In this document: positions 11,860-23,964 of the stretch, piece after piece
Position numbering within the stretch: the stretch's first letter is position 1
How the letters are laid out: the number at the start of each line of letters is the position of its first letter
Assembly (NCBI GenBank): GCA_002812745.2
Contig: NCSJ02000254.1
Location: forward strand, 1 to 62,351
Source: Scytalidium lignicola
Taxonomy: Eukaryota > Ascomycota > Leotiomycetes
Direction of reading: 5' to 3'
DNA length: 62,351 bases
Translations under genes and position numbers: made by a program
The notes under the pieces: model-generated
Seen by the model: the letters and a program-made list of their open reading frames with translations, nothing else
Database searches by the model: none
Told to the model about the DNA's origin: nothing

Positions 11860-12685
11860 GGATAGATAGGATGTTCTGTCTGAATTTCAGGGATTAGAAA
11901 ATACAAGTCAATGCCAACTGTCCATAACAGTTATAGATAAATAAGTTAGAGAGCAAGATAACTTCGTATTCACAATAGGAACGAAGATAGGAAATCACGA
12001 GTTTTCTTAGGGTTTCGATGAATGGCAGTGCAGGTGTTTGTTTGCTGCCTTGTCCCTCTTGATGGCCCGGGATTGTGAGATAGAGCAGCGCTATTCCCCC
12101 CGAAATGTTGTGTCAATTGAGCCAATAAAACCACCATGACAAGGTAGTTTTAGCTTCCTCGTTCCCTTTTTGGCGAACGAGCTTGGGCTGCACAAATTGG
12201 TAAAGCGGCGCACAAATATCTCTCCACAGTCTCTCCAACGGAAGACACTTACACCGATCTTTGATAATGTGTACGCACTCGCCATCTCTATAGATCTCAC
12301 GGTGTACCGCGCAGGCAATTTTGTTTGGCTAAAATTTTTGAGGTTAACTATTCTCTATACGAGAATCAATCCCTGACGCGTCGTAGTCACAGGGGCTTCA
12401 TACAAGAAGTATCTTAATATGTTCAGCTTTGACCAGGAGCGTATCCAACATGGAATACGATTTCTTAGAAGAATTCTTCCTATTAAGGAAGGGGGCAATT
12501 GAAGTATATCAAGACGTCAACCAGTCCATTCTCTTGCCCATCTCAACTCACTCTTTAGCCTCTCATTTCCATTCTCCTTACGCTCTCCGATTTAATTCCT
12601 TTGTCTCCTTACTTTCATAATCTTCTTGTTTTATTCTTAAATATATACTCAACGCTAAACCCAACTATTCTTTATACTTTTAAAC
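11860..12685. promoter_or_regulatory. Shared divergent promoter of the C6 regulator and the ABC transporter
   Basis: About 826 bases separate the two start codons and no gene is visible in between. It is AT-rich, with a TATATA run at about 12642, 40 bases before the transporter ATG. I did not find a clear paired CGG inverted repeat that would fix the binding site of the C6 protein. Confidence 0.4.
12641..12647 (+). promoter_or_regulatory. Possible TATA box of the ABC transporter gene
   Basis: ATATATA about 40 bases before the ATG, in an AT-rich leader. Fungal TATA elements are often this close to the start codon, but no transcript start is known here. Confidence 0.3.
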
Positions 12686-15600
12686 ATGGAGCTCCAGCTC
12701 CGGCTCGACCAACATAAGGAAGCTCGATGCGGAGACGAAAAGGCGGCCTTACCTACGCTGACTGATCATGAGCGTAGTCTTATTGAGCAGCAATTAGGTG
12801 TCCCTGAAGTTAAAGTTGGGTACTTCAATCTGTATAGATATGCAACGGTTGCAGATACTGCTATTATCGTTATCTGCATCCTTTGCTCGGTTGCCTCTGG
12901 TGCTGTTCTGCCACTCATGACTGTAAGTGTCCAATCTTCCTTACGTAGCAGTGGTTCTAACACTAGAAAAGATTGTTTTCGGCCAATTCGCTGGAGTATT
13001 TGCCAGTTACCAATCAGGAGGAATGTCTTCATCGCATTTCAATCATCAGCTTCACACATACTCTTTGTATTTTGTATATCTCGGTGGGTTTCTTCTTACC
13101 TCGAATATTCTATTGATTTGATCACTTACGGGTCAATTAATTCAAAGGGATCGGCTCATTTGTTTTGGTTTTTATTACACTCTTTGGACTTAGTTATACC
13201 GGCGAGAGAACAACTCAAAAAATACGGGAGTCCTACCTAAGAGCTATCCTTCGACAGAATATTGCCTTCTTCGATCAACTTGGATCTGGAGAAGTGGCAA
13301 CTAGGATAAGCAATGATATGAACTTGATTCAAGTATTAACTCCGAAATTACCTTGCATCAATATCTATTGCTGATAATAATTTTTTAGGATGGAATTTCC
13401 CAAAAGGTTGGCCTCACTGTTACTGGTATCTCAACTTTCTTTGCAGCCCTTATTGTTAGCTTTTCAAAGTCATGGCGGCTTTCGCTCATAATGCTCTCTG
13501 TTGTGGTTTCAATAATACTAGTGATGGGCGGAATTGGAAAGTTTATGAAGAAGTTCCAAGCAGATTCTCTGCGATTAACCGCTGGAGGAGGGACTATCGC
13601 CGAGGAAGCGTTCTCATCTGTCAGAACTGTAACTGCTTATGGAAACCAGGATTTCGTGGCTGAAAAATATGAACAGCCGGTAAGAAGCGCAACAATACTG
13701 GATTATAAGGGGAAGGCTGCTTTGGGGTTAATGATTGCATCCCTGATGGCCATTATGAACCTTCAGTATGGTTTGGCGTTTTGGCAGGGTGGAAGATTCA
13801 TAAAAGACGGCGACCTTACACTATCAAATACGTTAACCGTATTGCTGGCATCAATGATGGGAGGTGTGAGCCTTGGCAATATCGCTCCGCATTTTGGTTC
13901 CTTTGCGCTGGCGGTCGCCGCAGCTCATAAAGTTTTTGAAGTTATCGACAGGATTTCTCCCATTGACCCTGAATCTGACGGTGGAAAGAAACCGACTGAA
14001 GTACGCGGAGAAATCTCATTTCATAGTCTACGACATGTATACCCTTCAAGACCAGAGCAAACCATCCTGCAGGACTTAACATTCATTGTTCCGGCTGGGA
14101 AAACTACTGCCATCGTTGGACACTCAGGTTCTGGAAAGTCAACTATAATCGGCCTCATTGAAAGGTTCTACCTACCGATGAGAGGTGAAATTCGCCTTGA
14201 TGGGCGCAATATCCAAGACTTGAATTTGCACTGGCTAAGGAGACACATCTCACTTGTTGGTCAAGAACCAGTCCTATTTAGCACGACTATCTATAAAAAC
14301 ATCGAATATGGATTGGCAGGTACAAAATTTGAAAATGTAAGTACATCACTTGATATATTCAACATATTAGTTAAAGAAATACTAACATTTTCCTAGGCCA
14401 GTGATGATACCAAGTCGAAACTGATAGAAGGCGCATCAAAAGTAGCAAATGCCTACGAATTTATCACCTCTCTTCCACATGGATTTCAGACCCAGGTTGG
14501 AGATCGTGGATCTCTTCTCTCTGGTGGGCAGAAACAGAGGGTTGCAATAGCTCGTGCTATAGTTTCTGATCCTCCGATACTACTTTTAGACGAAGCAACC
14601 GCTGCATTAGATACGAAGTCAGAGTCTGCTGTTCAAATCGCATTAGAGAATGCCGCGCATGGCCGAACTACTATCACCATTGCGCATCGACTTTCATCCA
14701 TACGAAATGCTGATAAGATTGTGGTTCTGGATAAAGGCAAGGTTGTTGAAGAGGGCAATCATGATGAGCTGTCATCATTGAAAGGGATTTACCACACCCT
14801 TCTTCAATCCCAGCAGATTCAGTCTAAGACATCGAGTTCATCTATTGAAAACGGAGCACAAGTCAATGAGAACTATGATGCTGAGTCTGCTGAAGAGTCT
14901 GAGAGTCAATTCCTGAAGATGAGATCTAGAACCCAATCCTCCATAGAAGATACGGATTCACAAGGGCAAACTGAGGATTCATATTCAACATTGGAACTTA
15001 TTCATTTTATCTGGTCTATGAATGCTCCCGAGAAAATATATCTAATGTTAGGTCTCCTAAGTTCCATATTTTGTGGACTTGGCTATCCTGCCACAGCGAT
15101 CTTCTTTGGAAATGCAATCGTGTCGATATCAGACCCGACTAGCAGCAATGGAGGCCACAGTGTCAATTTTTGGGCTGGAATGTTTCTTATGCTAGGCATA
15201 ATAATCTTCTGTTCTTACTTATGTCAAGGCATTGCCTTTGCTTTTGCCTCATCTCGTCTTATCTTTCGCGCCCGCATGCGTGCTTTTCGGTCGATACTTA
15301 GACAGGATATTTCTTTTTTCGATTTGCAAGAGAATTCATCCGGATCGTTGGCTGCTTTTCTCTCAAACGAGACTTATCAACTTGCTGGTATAAGTGGCGC
15401 CACGCTCGGCGCTATCTTGAATTCAGCAATTACCGTTGTTGCTGCTATCGTTATATCTTGCATCTATGCGTGGAAAATTGGGCTTGTTTGCGCATCAACC
15501 ATCCCAATACTCCTCTCTTGCGGATTTATACGGTATTGGGTCCTATCTAGAATGGAACAGCACACGAAGAGAGCGACAGAAGCTGCAGCCGATGCTTGCG

Positions 15601-16912
15601 AGGCAACATCATTACTGAGGACGGTCTCATCTCTCACGTTAGAACGGCATATTCAGGACGGGTACCACCAGAAACTAGTACATCAATTTGAAGAAAATAT
15701 TCAATTTGTAGTAATATCCTCATTGCTCTACGCTATGTCACAGTCCTTGAATCTTTTCGTGATGGGTCTAGCGGTCTGGTATGGAGGAACTCTAGTCGTG
15801 AAACATGAATATACCGCGCAGCAGNTTTTTTATATGCTTTATTGCTATTGTATGGGGTTCACAAGCTGCAGCTGCAGTATTCTCTTATGCTCCCGATATG
15901 GGGAGCTCTAGAAAAGCTGCCAGTCGACTCAAGTATCTTCTCTCTAAGGTTCCGCTGGTTGACTCCTGGGCAAATGATGGGGTGCATTTAGGGAACCTAG
16001 AGGGCAGGATTGAATTCAAGGAGGTCAAATTTGCATATCCAACTCGGCGAGACAAGCAAGTCCTCGGAGGGATTAATCTGATTGCAAATCCTGGACGGTT
16101 CACAGCTATTGTTGGAGCAAGTGGTAGCGGGAAGAGCACTATTGTGTCTCTTTTGGAGCGTTTCTATGAGCCATCTTCAGGATCGATTCTAGTTGATGGC
16201 AAAGAAATTTCAACATTCAATATCAAAGATTACAGAAGCAAAATGGCCCTTGTCAGCCAGGATACGATGCTACATATGGGAAGTATCAAGGAGAATATCA
16301 TTGCAGATAAGACAAACGTTTCTGATTTTGATATTGTGAATGTTTGCAAGGATGCAAATATTTATGACTTCATCGTAAGTTGCCCGAGATTAAAAGTTAA
16401 TATATCAGCGCTAAAGGTTCTATCTCTACGTTAGATGTCTCTTCCAGATGGATTAAACACTATAGTTGGTGCCAAAGGTAGTCTTCTATCTGGTGGTCAG
16501 AGACAGCGGCTAGCCATTGCTAAGGCACTTCTCCGTGATCCAAAGATTCTGTAAGTTTATGTTCGTTATCTTCTGCCAATCCCCTTAAAGAAAATACCAT
16601 AAAAAATCCGAGACTTTATCATTAACCTGAAATTTCAGCCTTCTGGATGAAGCTACTTCGGCGTTAGATTCCGAATCAGAAAAGGCAGTCCAGATTGCCC
16701 TTGACCGCGCTTCTAAGGGAAGGACTACGATAGCCATTGCTCACAGATTAAGCACGATTCGAAATGCAGACTGCATATACGTTCTAGATCGTGGCCGAGT
16801 AGTGGAGAGTGGTACCCATGATGAACTAATAAACCGGCATGGACAATATTGGCAACTTGTTAGATTGCAAGAGCTCGGAGGTAAGGTCGACAAAGGCCTA
16901 ATGATACAGTAA
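12686..16912 (+). CDS. Full-length ABCB (MDR/pmd1-type) ABC transporter
   Basis: Seven exons (12686-12922, 12972-13083, 13148-13332, 13389-14336, 14397-16374, 16435-16550, 16639-16912). Leaving out the single N at 15825, the exons sum to 1,283 codons (1,282 aa), the usual size of a two-half exporter. The order is TMD-NBD-TMD-NBD. First NBD: Walker [10 protein letters not shown] (about 425), signature LLSGGQKQR (about 535), Walker [13 protein letters not shown]. Second NBD: Walker [10 protein letters not shown] (about 1067), signature LLSGGQRQR (about 1172), Walker [12 protein letters not shown]. Both H-loops (IAHRLS) are present, so both ATP sites look active. Such pumps sit in the plasma membrane and expel hydrophobic toxins or metabolites. 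The divergent C6 regulator and downstream SDR suggest a resistance or export module. With the N counted, exon 5 appears frameshifted; I read this as an assembly artefact. Confidence 0.92.
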
Positions 16913-17869
16913 TAGCTATTATAGGTAATATTTGGAACCGGGTTTCTTAGGCTCGTTAGTGGCTGGTATCTTACGAGCCCAATCTCGTAGGTTTGTGCGC
17001 TCAGGGCCNTTTTGCTCACTAAAGTCCACTGAAGCAAAACTTCAACTTTCTACTTTGCAGTACGTAAGGTACAAGCCCTTTTATTACATTCGAATGAATA
17101 AATTTAGGTTTTCCTTTACTATATTCTTAACTTTAATACTCTTATAATTTTGTGCCTGTTTAATAAATTTAAAGTGAAAGGTTGGGCTCGTTGAATACAC
17201 AGTTAGGTTGTAACTTATGCCTTAACTCAAATCACGTCTTCGATTTAACCGAACAGCTTAAAAATCCTTGTTATCAGAAGGAACCGACGAGTCATGAATT
17301 CAAACAAGAGAAAGATTATCAATCCAATGATCGGAAATTATTATACTGTACTGATATAGTCGGGGTTAGTGAAACTCCTTGGAGCTTGATAGTAAGGAAA
17401 CTCCAGCGGAACAATTGATGGAACATCAGAGACGTCCCTTATACTCACCCATATTCTCTTAGCAAAAGTAAACTAACCTCCGAATCAGCCAGTCCTGAAA
17501 TTCAATGTAAATGGTTCTGTAAATACGACACTCTTGTTAATGAGGGGATGACGTCTAATTGAGTGGCGAATACTATTAATGGCCACAATGGGGTGATTGA
17601 ATTTAAGTAGGATATTGGAATGCCGCGTTATATTTTCCAGTATTCCTACTTTACTTTGAGAGTTCTCCCCGTGCCTATGCCTTGATTATTAAACAATTGA
17701 ACGTCTGTTTAAACGGCAGTTCGGAAGCGTCTTCGGAAAAACCGAGGATTGCCAGTAAACATATTGCGTCATTGATTTCTAATACAATTTTTGTATATAT
17801 GAATCACCTTGCTTCTCATTCCCATAAAGGAACTAGATATTGAACATAACAGAGAACTATAATAGCAAA
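16913..17869. other. Intergenic between ABC transporter and SDR genes
   Basis: No convincing gene. There is one N at 17009 beside a T run. The stretch includes the transporter 3' end and the SDR promoter. Short open frames have no recognisable motif. Confidence 0.45.
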
Positions 17870-18812
17870 ATGGCACGAAATATACTCCTTCTTGGCGGCC
17901 ACGGAAAGGGTAAGATAGTAACTTGGAGGTGTTACTTGACCTAGAAAAAGGTTAACACCTACAGTGGCACTTCTTATGACACCAAAGCTACTTTCCAGAG
18001 GCTGGAATGTTACATCCGTAATCCGCAATCCAGACCAGAAAGCAGATATTTTAGCGGCCGGAAAAAATGGCCCTGGAGTAGTTGATGTTTTAGTCGAGTC
18101 TATAGAAAATGTGAAATCAGATGTAGACGCAAAAAGGATCTTAGAAAAAGCTAAGCCAGACTGGGTGATCTGGAATGCAGGTAACACTCACTTTTCATTA
18201 TATCGTAGCGCGCTCTCGTTTCTAGAGGGCAAATATGCTGATTTAGCTTCAGGAGCGGGTGGCAAGGGTGGACCTGAAAGGACATTTGCCATTGACCGTG
18301 ATGCAGCCATTTATTTTACTCGCGCAATTGTGGCCACACCTTCAATTTCAAAATTCCTTCTCGTTTCTGCGATAAACTCACGAAGAGGCAGGGCGAGTTG
18401 GTGGAATGATGAGGACTGGGAACATATGCAAGACCTCAATAAAAACAAACTTGCGGATTACTCCAAAGCGAAACTTGCAGCCGATGAAGTTTTAACTGTT
18501 CTTGGAGAGGAACGAATAGCAAAGGAAGGTATAGACCATTTCTCCTATATCTGTCTGAGACCCGGTTATCTCAGTGATGGAGAGGAGACAGGCAAGGTTA
18601 CTCTTGGGAAAATACACCCAATTGGAACAGTTAGTAGGGCAGATGTTGCAGAAGTTGCGGTAGAGTTGTTGGGAAATGACAAGGCTACTGGTTGGTATGA
18701 TTTACTAAGTGGAGATGAAGGTGTAAAAGAAGCTGTGGACCGGGTTGTTAGAGAGAGCATTAATTGTGCTGATGGAGAAGACCGGGATCTCATGAAGGCT
18801 AACATTGTTTAA
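17870..18812 (+). CDS. NAD(P)-binding, atypical short-chain dehydrogenase (SDR) family protein
   Basis: Three exons (17870-17909, 17965-18180, 18253-18812) give 271 aa. The second intron has no stop and a length divisible by three (72 bases), so it can be mistaken for coding; removing it restores the block NAGAGGKGGPERTFAIDRDA typical of this fungal family. The N-terminus MARNILLLGGHGK carries the Gly-rich nucleotide loop. Later blocks are FLLVSAINSRRGRASWW, a YSKAKLAADEVL segment with the SDR-style Tyr-x-x-x-Lys spacing, and LRPGYLSD. These proteins resemble NmrA-like or epimerase-like oxidoreductases; substrate unknown. It lies about 1 kb downstream of the ABC pump on the same strand, so joint function is possible but unproven. 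Confidence 0.85.
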
Positions 18813-19020
18813 TTATTTGCTGGTAGAATGGTTTTTTTTTTTCACGTAATAACGAGGTTATTATGAAGCTCATATATATGTGGATTTCTGAAATATCAAA
18901 TCAATTTCTTCTGTGCTACATAAAAGGTCTATCTCTATATGCCGTTTTACCTAGTTATACTATAAAAAACGATACTGATACANTTTTTTGACTCTACACA
19001 CTTATGTAGAGATCACCATT

Positions 19021-19890
19021 CTATTCTCCGGGTTCAAGATCTGGCCAATACGGTGCTAGAACAACACTATGCCCAACGTTTTCATATTGGTATTCGATGA
19101 TTGGGCCATCCACAACTGTATCCCATGCAGGCAATTGGGGAGATTCATTATTGTCGTTACTCCCTCCTACATTTCGAGGAGGTGCTGGCGGTGGCGCTAC
19201 TTGGAATCCAAACTCGATGAGTTTTGCTTTCAGTTCAGCTATCATCGGTCCTGAGATGTTAGTCACGTCTACTATCTGGCCTCTTGCATGTATATATCTT
19301 ACATAGGGACTATTATCTAGCATGTGAACGAATTGCTCGACCTTGTGGCGAAAGTTTTCTTGCATCAGAAGATTTTCAAGGTTTGTCCAAGGTTGTGTTG
19401 TATCAGAGTCCGAATCTTGTTGTCCTGTTCCATTATTCCTTTGGGCCTCCCGATGATCAAGAACTAGTGCGTTTTGTATGGCTCTGTCAAGTTCACACAT
19501 TAGAGAATGGAATGGAGAATACGGACTACTAGTTAGAGCACGAATAATCCGTCGATTTGCTCCTGCGTGACTAGGTGGGTAAACATCGAAGGTATACACA
19601 ACCGGACGTCCAAGATAGTGGCCATAAATCCGCTCAAGTGGACCTGCGGGTCTCGGCTCATTAATTGCCTGCGCTGCTCGTGGATTTTGAGAGATCATGT
19701 TTTGGAGATCTCGGAGAGCTTGGGCGACAAAGTGATCCGGAAGTCTAATGCCATCTACAGCCCGGAGTTGGATGTATCCGTCTAACCTTGCTGAATACCA
19801 AGTGAAATTAGCACGAGGGCCACCGCGGACAATGTCCCACTGCGAACCGGAAGGTCGAGGTGGGGGAGGAGAATTGGTAGAGTGTGGCAT
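19021..19890 (-). CDS. Hypothetical protein, no family recognised
   Basis: A single uninterrupted frame of 289 aa. It starts MPHSTNSPPPPRPSGSQWDIV with a Pro-rich N-terminus. Two mixed, mostly hydrophilic regions follow (YSARLDGYIQLRAVDGI; then a helical stretch LENLLMQENFRHKVEQFVHML). A Pro-rich linker (PPPAPPRNVGG) comes before an acidic end. I see no signal peptide, membrane segment or catalytic motif. The intact length and coding-like composition support a real gene, but it could be lineage-specific. Upstream (19891-20100) is AT-rich, as expected for a promoter. Confidence 0.6.
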   Translation of the reverse strand: MPHSTNSPPPPRPSGSQWDIVRGGPRANFTWYSARLDGYIQLRAVDGIRLPDHFVAQALRDLQNMISQNPRAAQAINEPRPAGPLERIYGHYLGRPVVYTFDVYPPSHAGANRRIIRALTSSPYSPFHSLMCELDRAIQNALVLDHREAQRNNGTGQQDSDSDTTQPWTNLENLLMQENFRHKVEQFVHMLDNSPYVRYIHARGQIVDVTNISGPMIAELKAKLIEFGFQVAPPPAPPRNVGGSNDNNESPQLPAWDTVVDGPIIEYQYENVGHSVVLAPYWPDLEPGE

Positions 19891-21003
19891 TTTGGAAGTG
19901 GTTGCTTACTTGTAGTGTGTAGTTGATAGATGGTACTGTATGATTAGAGGCTACCAGATACTGGATAGCTCTTCAAAATAACTGCTGAGAGAACAGATAA
20001 TCATGGTCGAGATGCATGCCTTTATATCTTACCACAGGAGAGACAACACTGTTTTTTGTGTTCCTAAAGTTCTAAGAGAGAGTTTTTGAAGTTGAGTTTT
20101 GTGCGAACCAAATCATAACATCAAAAGAAGTTCATTGTCTTCAATAAAGAAAATCAGAATGGATTGTTTAGCACAGACTCTGTTGAGAGTCCATTTCTAG
20201 ACACTTGTGGCTGTGCACCCCAGCCCAGTTGTACTCTAAGGTACGTAAGGTACAGTACCTAGTTGCTAGCTTAATCTTGTCACATTGGATTACAATCATT
20301 CACGAAATCAGCTTGCTCCCGAACCAGCTTGTTCCTGAATCAGCACACGGGCCTTCCGCCGTTTTAGCGCACTGCCTGGAACGGATCTTGCCCTCGTCTG
20401 ATCCATCCGTATCGTCACTGTCTATACAGTTCCCCCGCCAATTATAACACGATTTTTCTAGAATATACTATTGTGATTGGGTATAGCACCCTGGATATTT
20501 TGCCACTCGATACCAATTCAAGGGTGAGGACTGTAAAAAAAGTAAACTAAAAAGCTGGCGACACTTAATTCCAATAATATAGTAAAAGTTGAAATCAGTG
20601 TCAGTCTGGAAACTCAGTAAATTATATTCAGCCCCATATTTTCTGCATGCTAGCACTATCATGGCCTAAAACTTGCATTATATTACAGTATATCATCTGT
20701 TCTGGGAAATCTTCACGTGAATTTATAATTTCACAGAGATTTGCTGACATCACCCGCTGAGCATTGGTTGAGTGTAATTTCTGCCTGAGGACTGATAGAG
20801 TACTATGCTGAATTGGTATCCGGTTTTTTGTGCACACACAGTGCACGGTCCTCAATGCCGCTCTTGGCAACCATTCTACCCGAGACACAGCTCCGCGCTA
20901 AACCTTGATAACGACGATACTTAGCCTAGTAATATTTCATTCCCAGTCTGAAAGCCGATCATTTCACTGAAAACTTTGTACGGCAACGGTCTTGATAGCG
21001 AAG
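19891..21003. other. Intergenic with a short dispersed repeat
   Basis: Lies between the hypothetical gene (-) and the NLR gene (+), so both promoters should be here. It contains the 54-bp repeat at 20191-20244 described separately and an AT-rich motif at about 20545-20572 that also recurs near 25201-25230. No gene is seen. Confidence 0.45.
20191..20244 (+). repeat. Dispersed repeat, copy 1 (inverted relative to copy 2)
   Basis: This 54-bp stretch, with core ACACTTGTGG and TGTGCACCCCAGCCC, recurs in reverse complement at 25131-25184. I count four differences, all C/T or G/A transitions, the type RIP leaves behind. The copies bracket the NLR gene. It is probably the end of a decayed transposable element; the family is not recognised. 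Confidence 0.7.
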
Positions 21004-23964
21004 ATGGGAGCTGTCATAAACTCTGATGGGCTAACCGTTTTGAGCAACCCTGGGGATGTGTTAGTCGAGTAAGTTTCGAAGGCTCTGCCCCGCTCGGGCT
21101 GGGCAAGAAACTGACCTAACTAGCATCGTGTTCGTTCACGGCCTCCAAGGGCACCCGCGCAACACTTGGACCTCGTCCACAAACTCGCCTAAGCGCTCAG
21201 AGAACAACCTGTTGCCGCTGTCTACAGATTCGAAGAGAATTAGAAGTGGAAGTCCCTTTCGCCTCTTCTCCATTCGCAAGCAATCTACAAGAAACATAGC
21301 AGAAAACTCAAGCGATCTCGAAGATAAAAACAGGGAAGCGGAAACCAAAGACATATTCTGGCCGGAGGATTTACTCAAGGCGGACTTCCCCAGCGCCAGG
21401 ATCATGACGTTCGGCTACAACACAAATATCCAGCAAGGCTACCACGCAGTCAATCAAGGCAATATCTTCTCTCATGCAAGGAATCTATTATACGAACTAG
21501 AGGCTAAGAGAAGGCAAGCGCCGAATCGCCATTTGCTTTTTATTGCCCACTCTCTTGGAGGAATTCTGGTTAAAGAAGTCCTTCGACGCTCCCAGGTAGA
21601 CCCCGACGACAAGATCAAGAAAATCTATAAGTCTACTACTGGTGTCTTCTTCTTCGGCACCCCCCACAGAGGGAGCAAGGATTGGACCTCATTTGGAGAA
21701 GGTCTTGCTACCATCGCAAGTCGTCTCCTAGGAATTGATGTGAATTCTCAGGTCATTCATGCCCTGTTGCCTACTGGACCCGAACTCGAGATTTGCCGGG
21801 AGTCATTTGCTGTCCAATGGGGAGAACGAAGAGACAGTCTTACAGTTCGGACTTTTCAGGAGTCTAAAGGCGTTGTTGGCGTTCGATGGGGAGGATTCAA
21901 TCAGCTCGTACGCACGATCCCATCTCTGCTGTTGTAAATATCTAACGGACTAGTAGATTGTTCCCCAAGACTCCTCTAGCCTTGATCATCCTGACCAGCG
22001 AGCGAGAACAATAGACGCAGACCATATCACTATGGTCAAATTCAGTGGAAAAAACGACTGGGGCTATAAGATGGTGAAGAATGACATCGAAGAACTTATG
22101 GTACAGGCAAGAGATGCGGCGGACCAAACCCGTATGCCTAGTATGTAGCTCACTGCTCCAAATTTCGTAGAATCCTAATTTTTCTTGAAAAGATCAACTA
22201 AAGGAGAAGCCTGGAGAATATCTGAGTAAAGAGGAACGCGAGTGCCTGCAAGCGCTGCGAACTTCAGACTACGAACAATTTAAGGATCGGAATCCCCAGC
22301 GGATTGAAAAGACGTGCGAATGGTTCTTGCAACACGAATTTTTCAAGAGTTGGCGGGAAACGAACTCTTCGAGCCTTCTTTGGGTGTCCGCAGATCCGGG
22401 CTGTGGCAAATCGGTTCTGTCGAAGTCACTTGTCGATGAAGACCTGAAATCTACTGACTCTTGTGTTACTTGCTACTTCTTTTTCAAGGATGACAACGAA
22501 AGGCAGAAAAGTATCACTAGCGCACTCTGTGCGTTACTGCATCAACTCTTTGAGCAGAAACCATCACTCATCCATCATGCCGTGTCGGATCACCAGGCCG
22601 AAGGAGGTCATTTGCCCGAGTCCTTTCACAAACTCTGGAGTATTCTTACGAACACAGTAGCTGATCCAAAGGCTGGCGAAGTTGTTTGCATTTTAGATGC
22701 GCTAGACGAATGTGAAGAATCAGGACGATACGATATAATCAGTGTCTTGAATACTTTTTACGGGTCCGGAAACAAGGTGTCCAGGCTCAAGTTTCTTGTT
22801 ACCAGTCGGCCCTACTTCGACATCGAAACGCGCTTCAAGGAGCTGACATGCAACATTCCTACTATACGGCTTCGAGGCGAGAGAGAATCAGAAGCAATCA
22901 GCCGTGAAATCGATATTGTCATCAGATGGAAAGTTGGTAAACTCAAATTGGAACTGGACCTCGATAAGTCGGAGCAGTCAAGTCTTGAAAGGGAGCTCTT
23001 GAGTATGACACACCGCACGTACCTCTGGTTGAAACTCATTTTCGAAATAATCCGCGACGAATTCGATCCTACGAGTAAGAAGCTGAAGCAAATCATCAGT
23101 ACTCTTCCAGGCACAGTCGAACAAGCATATGAGGCAATCCTTTCCAAATGCAAAGAGAAAGAGCGAGCACAAAAACTTCTCCACATTATCGTCGCAGCAG
23201 CCAGACCACTCACATTGAAAGAGACGAGAATTGTGTTAGCTATCGATGACCATCATAGATCGTACGAAGATCTTGATCTTCAAGGTGAGGCAAGATTTGA
23301 GTCTACGGTGAGAAATATCTGTAGCCTCTTTGTGAATGTCATAGACAAGAAGGTCTATTTGATTCATCAGACTGCGAAAGAGTTCCTTGTTGCAAAGAGC
23401 CAGGCACTTGTTGGCGGATGGAAATATTCTCTTGATCCAGTGGAGTCACAGCTTCTCATAGCAAGAAAATGCATCACCTATCTCATGTTCACTTGCTTTG
23501 ACGATAGCGTCTTTAGCAAAGACAGTCTCATTCACAACTTTGGGACGAATTACACACCGACGGATGAATACGGCTTCCTCGATTATACCGCAAGTTTTTG
23601 GGCTACCCATTACCGAGAAGCACAGCACAAAGCAACTCCGGATACATTGCAATCGGTTCTCAAAGTCTGCGACATTCAATCCCGACGTTTCCAAGCATGG
23701 TTCAAATTATACTGGGAAACGGCTCACAGATATGAATCAAATCCCCAGTTTCCAAGCATTATGATGGTAGGGTCATATTTTGGGCACGAGGCCGTAGTCA
23801 AGCTGCTGCTCGCCACAGGCAAGGCCGATATCGACTCGAAGGATGATNNNGGTCGGACGCCGCTCNCGTGGGCAGCTGGGAACGGGCACGAGGCCGTGGT
23901 CAAGTTGTTGCAGTCCTTTAGTTCTTTCTCAACCTTATCCCTGCCCACCACCTTTATTACCTGA
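21004..23964 (+). CDS. NLR-like STAND protein: alpha/beta-hydrolase (SesB-like), NACHT, ankyrin
   Basis: Four exons (21004-21068, 21124-21907, 21957-22140, 22193-23964) join to 934 aa. The N-terminal domain is a lipase-like alpha/beta-hydrolase: DIVFVHGLQGHPRNTW (about 22), nucleophile elbow AHSLGG (about 164) and FFGTPHRGS. A linker with SSSLDHPDQRART and MVKFSGKNDWGYKMV follows, as in fungal SesB-NLRs. The NACHT-type NTPase has a P-loop in SADPGCGKSVLSK (about 409-417) and Walker B ILDALDECE (about 512). The C-terminus has only about one and a half ankyrin repeats (GHEAVVKLLLATGKADIDSKDD, then GRTPL.WAAGNGHEAVVKLL) before an unrelated tail. NLRs of this layout act in heterokaryon incompatibility and nonself response: repeats sense ligand, NACHT oligomerises, the N-domain executes. 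NNN at 23848-23850 and N at 23866 lie in the repeats, so this array is probably collapsed. Confidence 0.9.
23784..23920 (+). repeat. Near-identical ankyrin repeat units with ambiguous bases
   Basis: Two units starting GGGCACGAGGCCGT are nearly the same at the nucleotide level over the GHEAVVKLL part. NNN and one N fall between and in them and keep the frame. High identity between units is typical of rapidly evolving NLR repeats and makes short-read assembly collapse them. The frame then leaves the repeat into a non-ankyrin tail after KLLQ. Confidence 0.65.

Noticed and set aside
15820..15835. Programmed frameshift in the ABC transporter
   Set aside because: The shift depends on one N beside a T run; leaving out the N gives an exact open frame, so an artefact is simpler.
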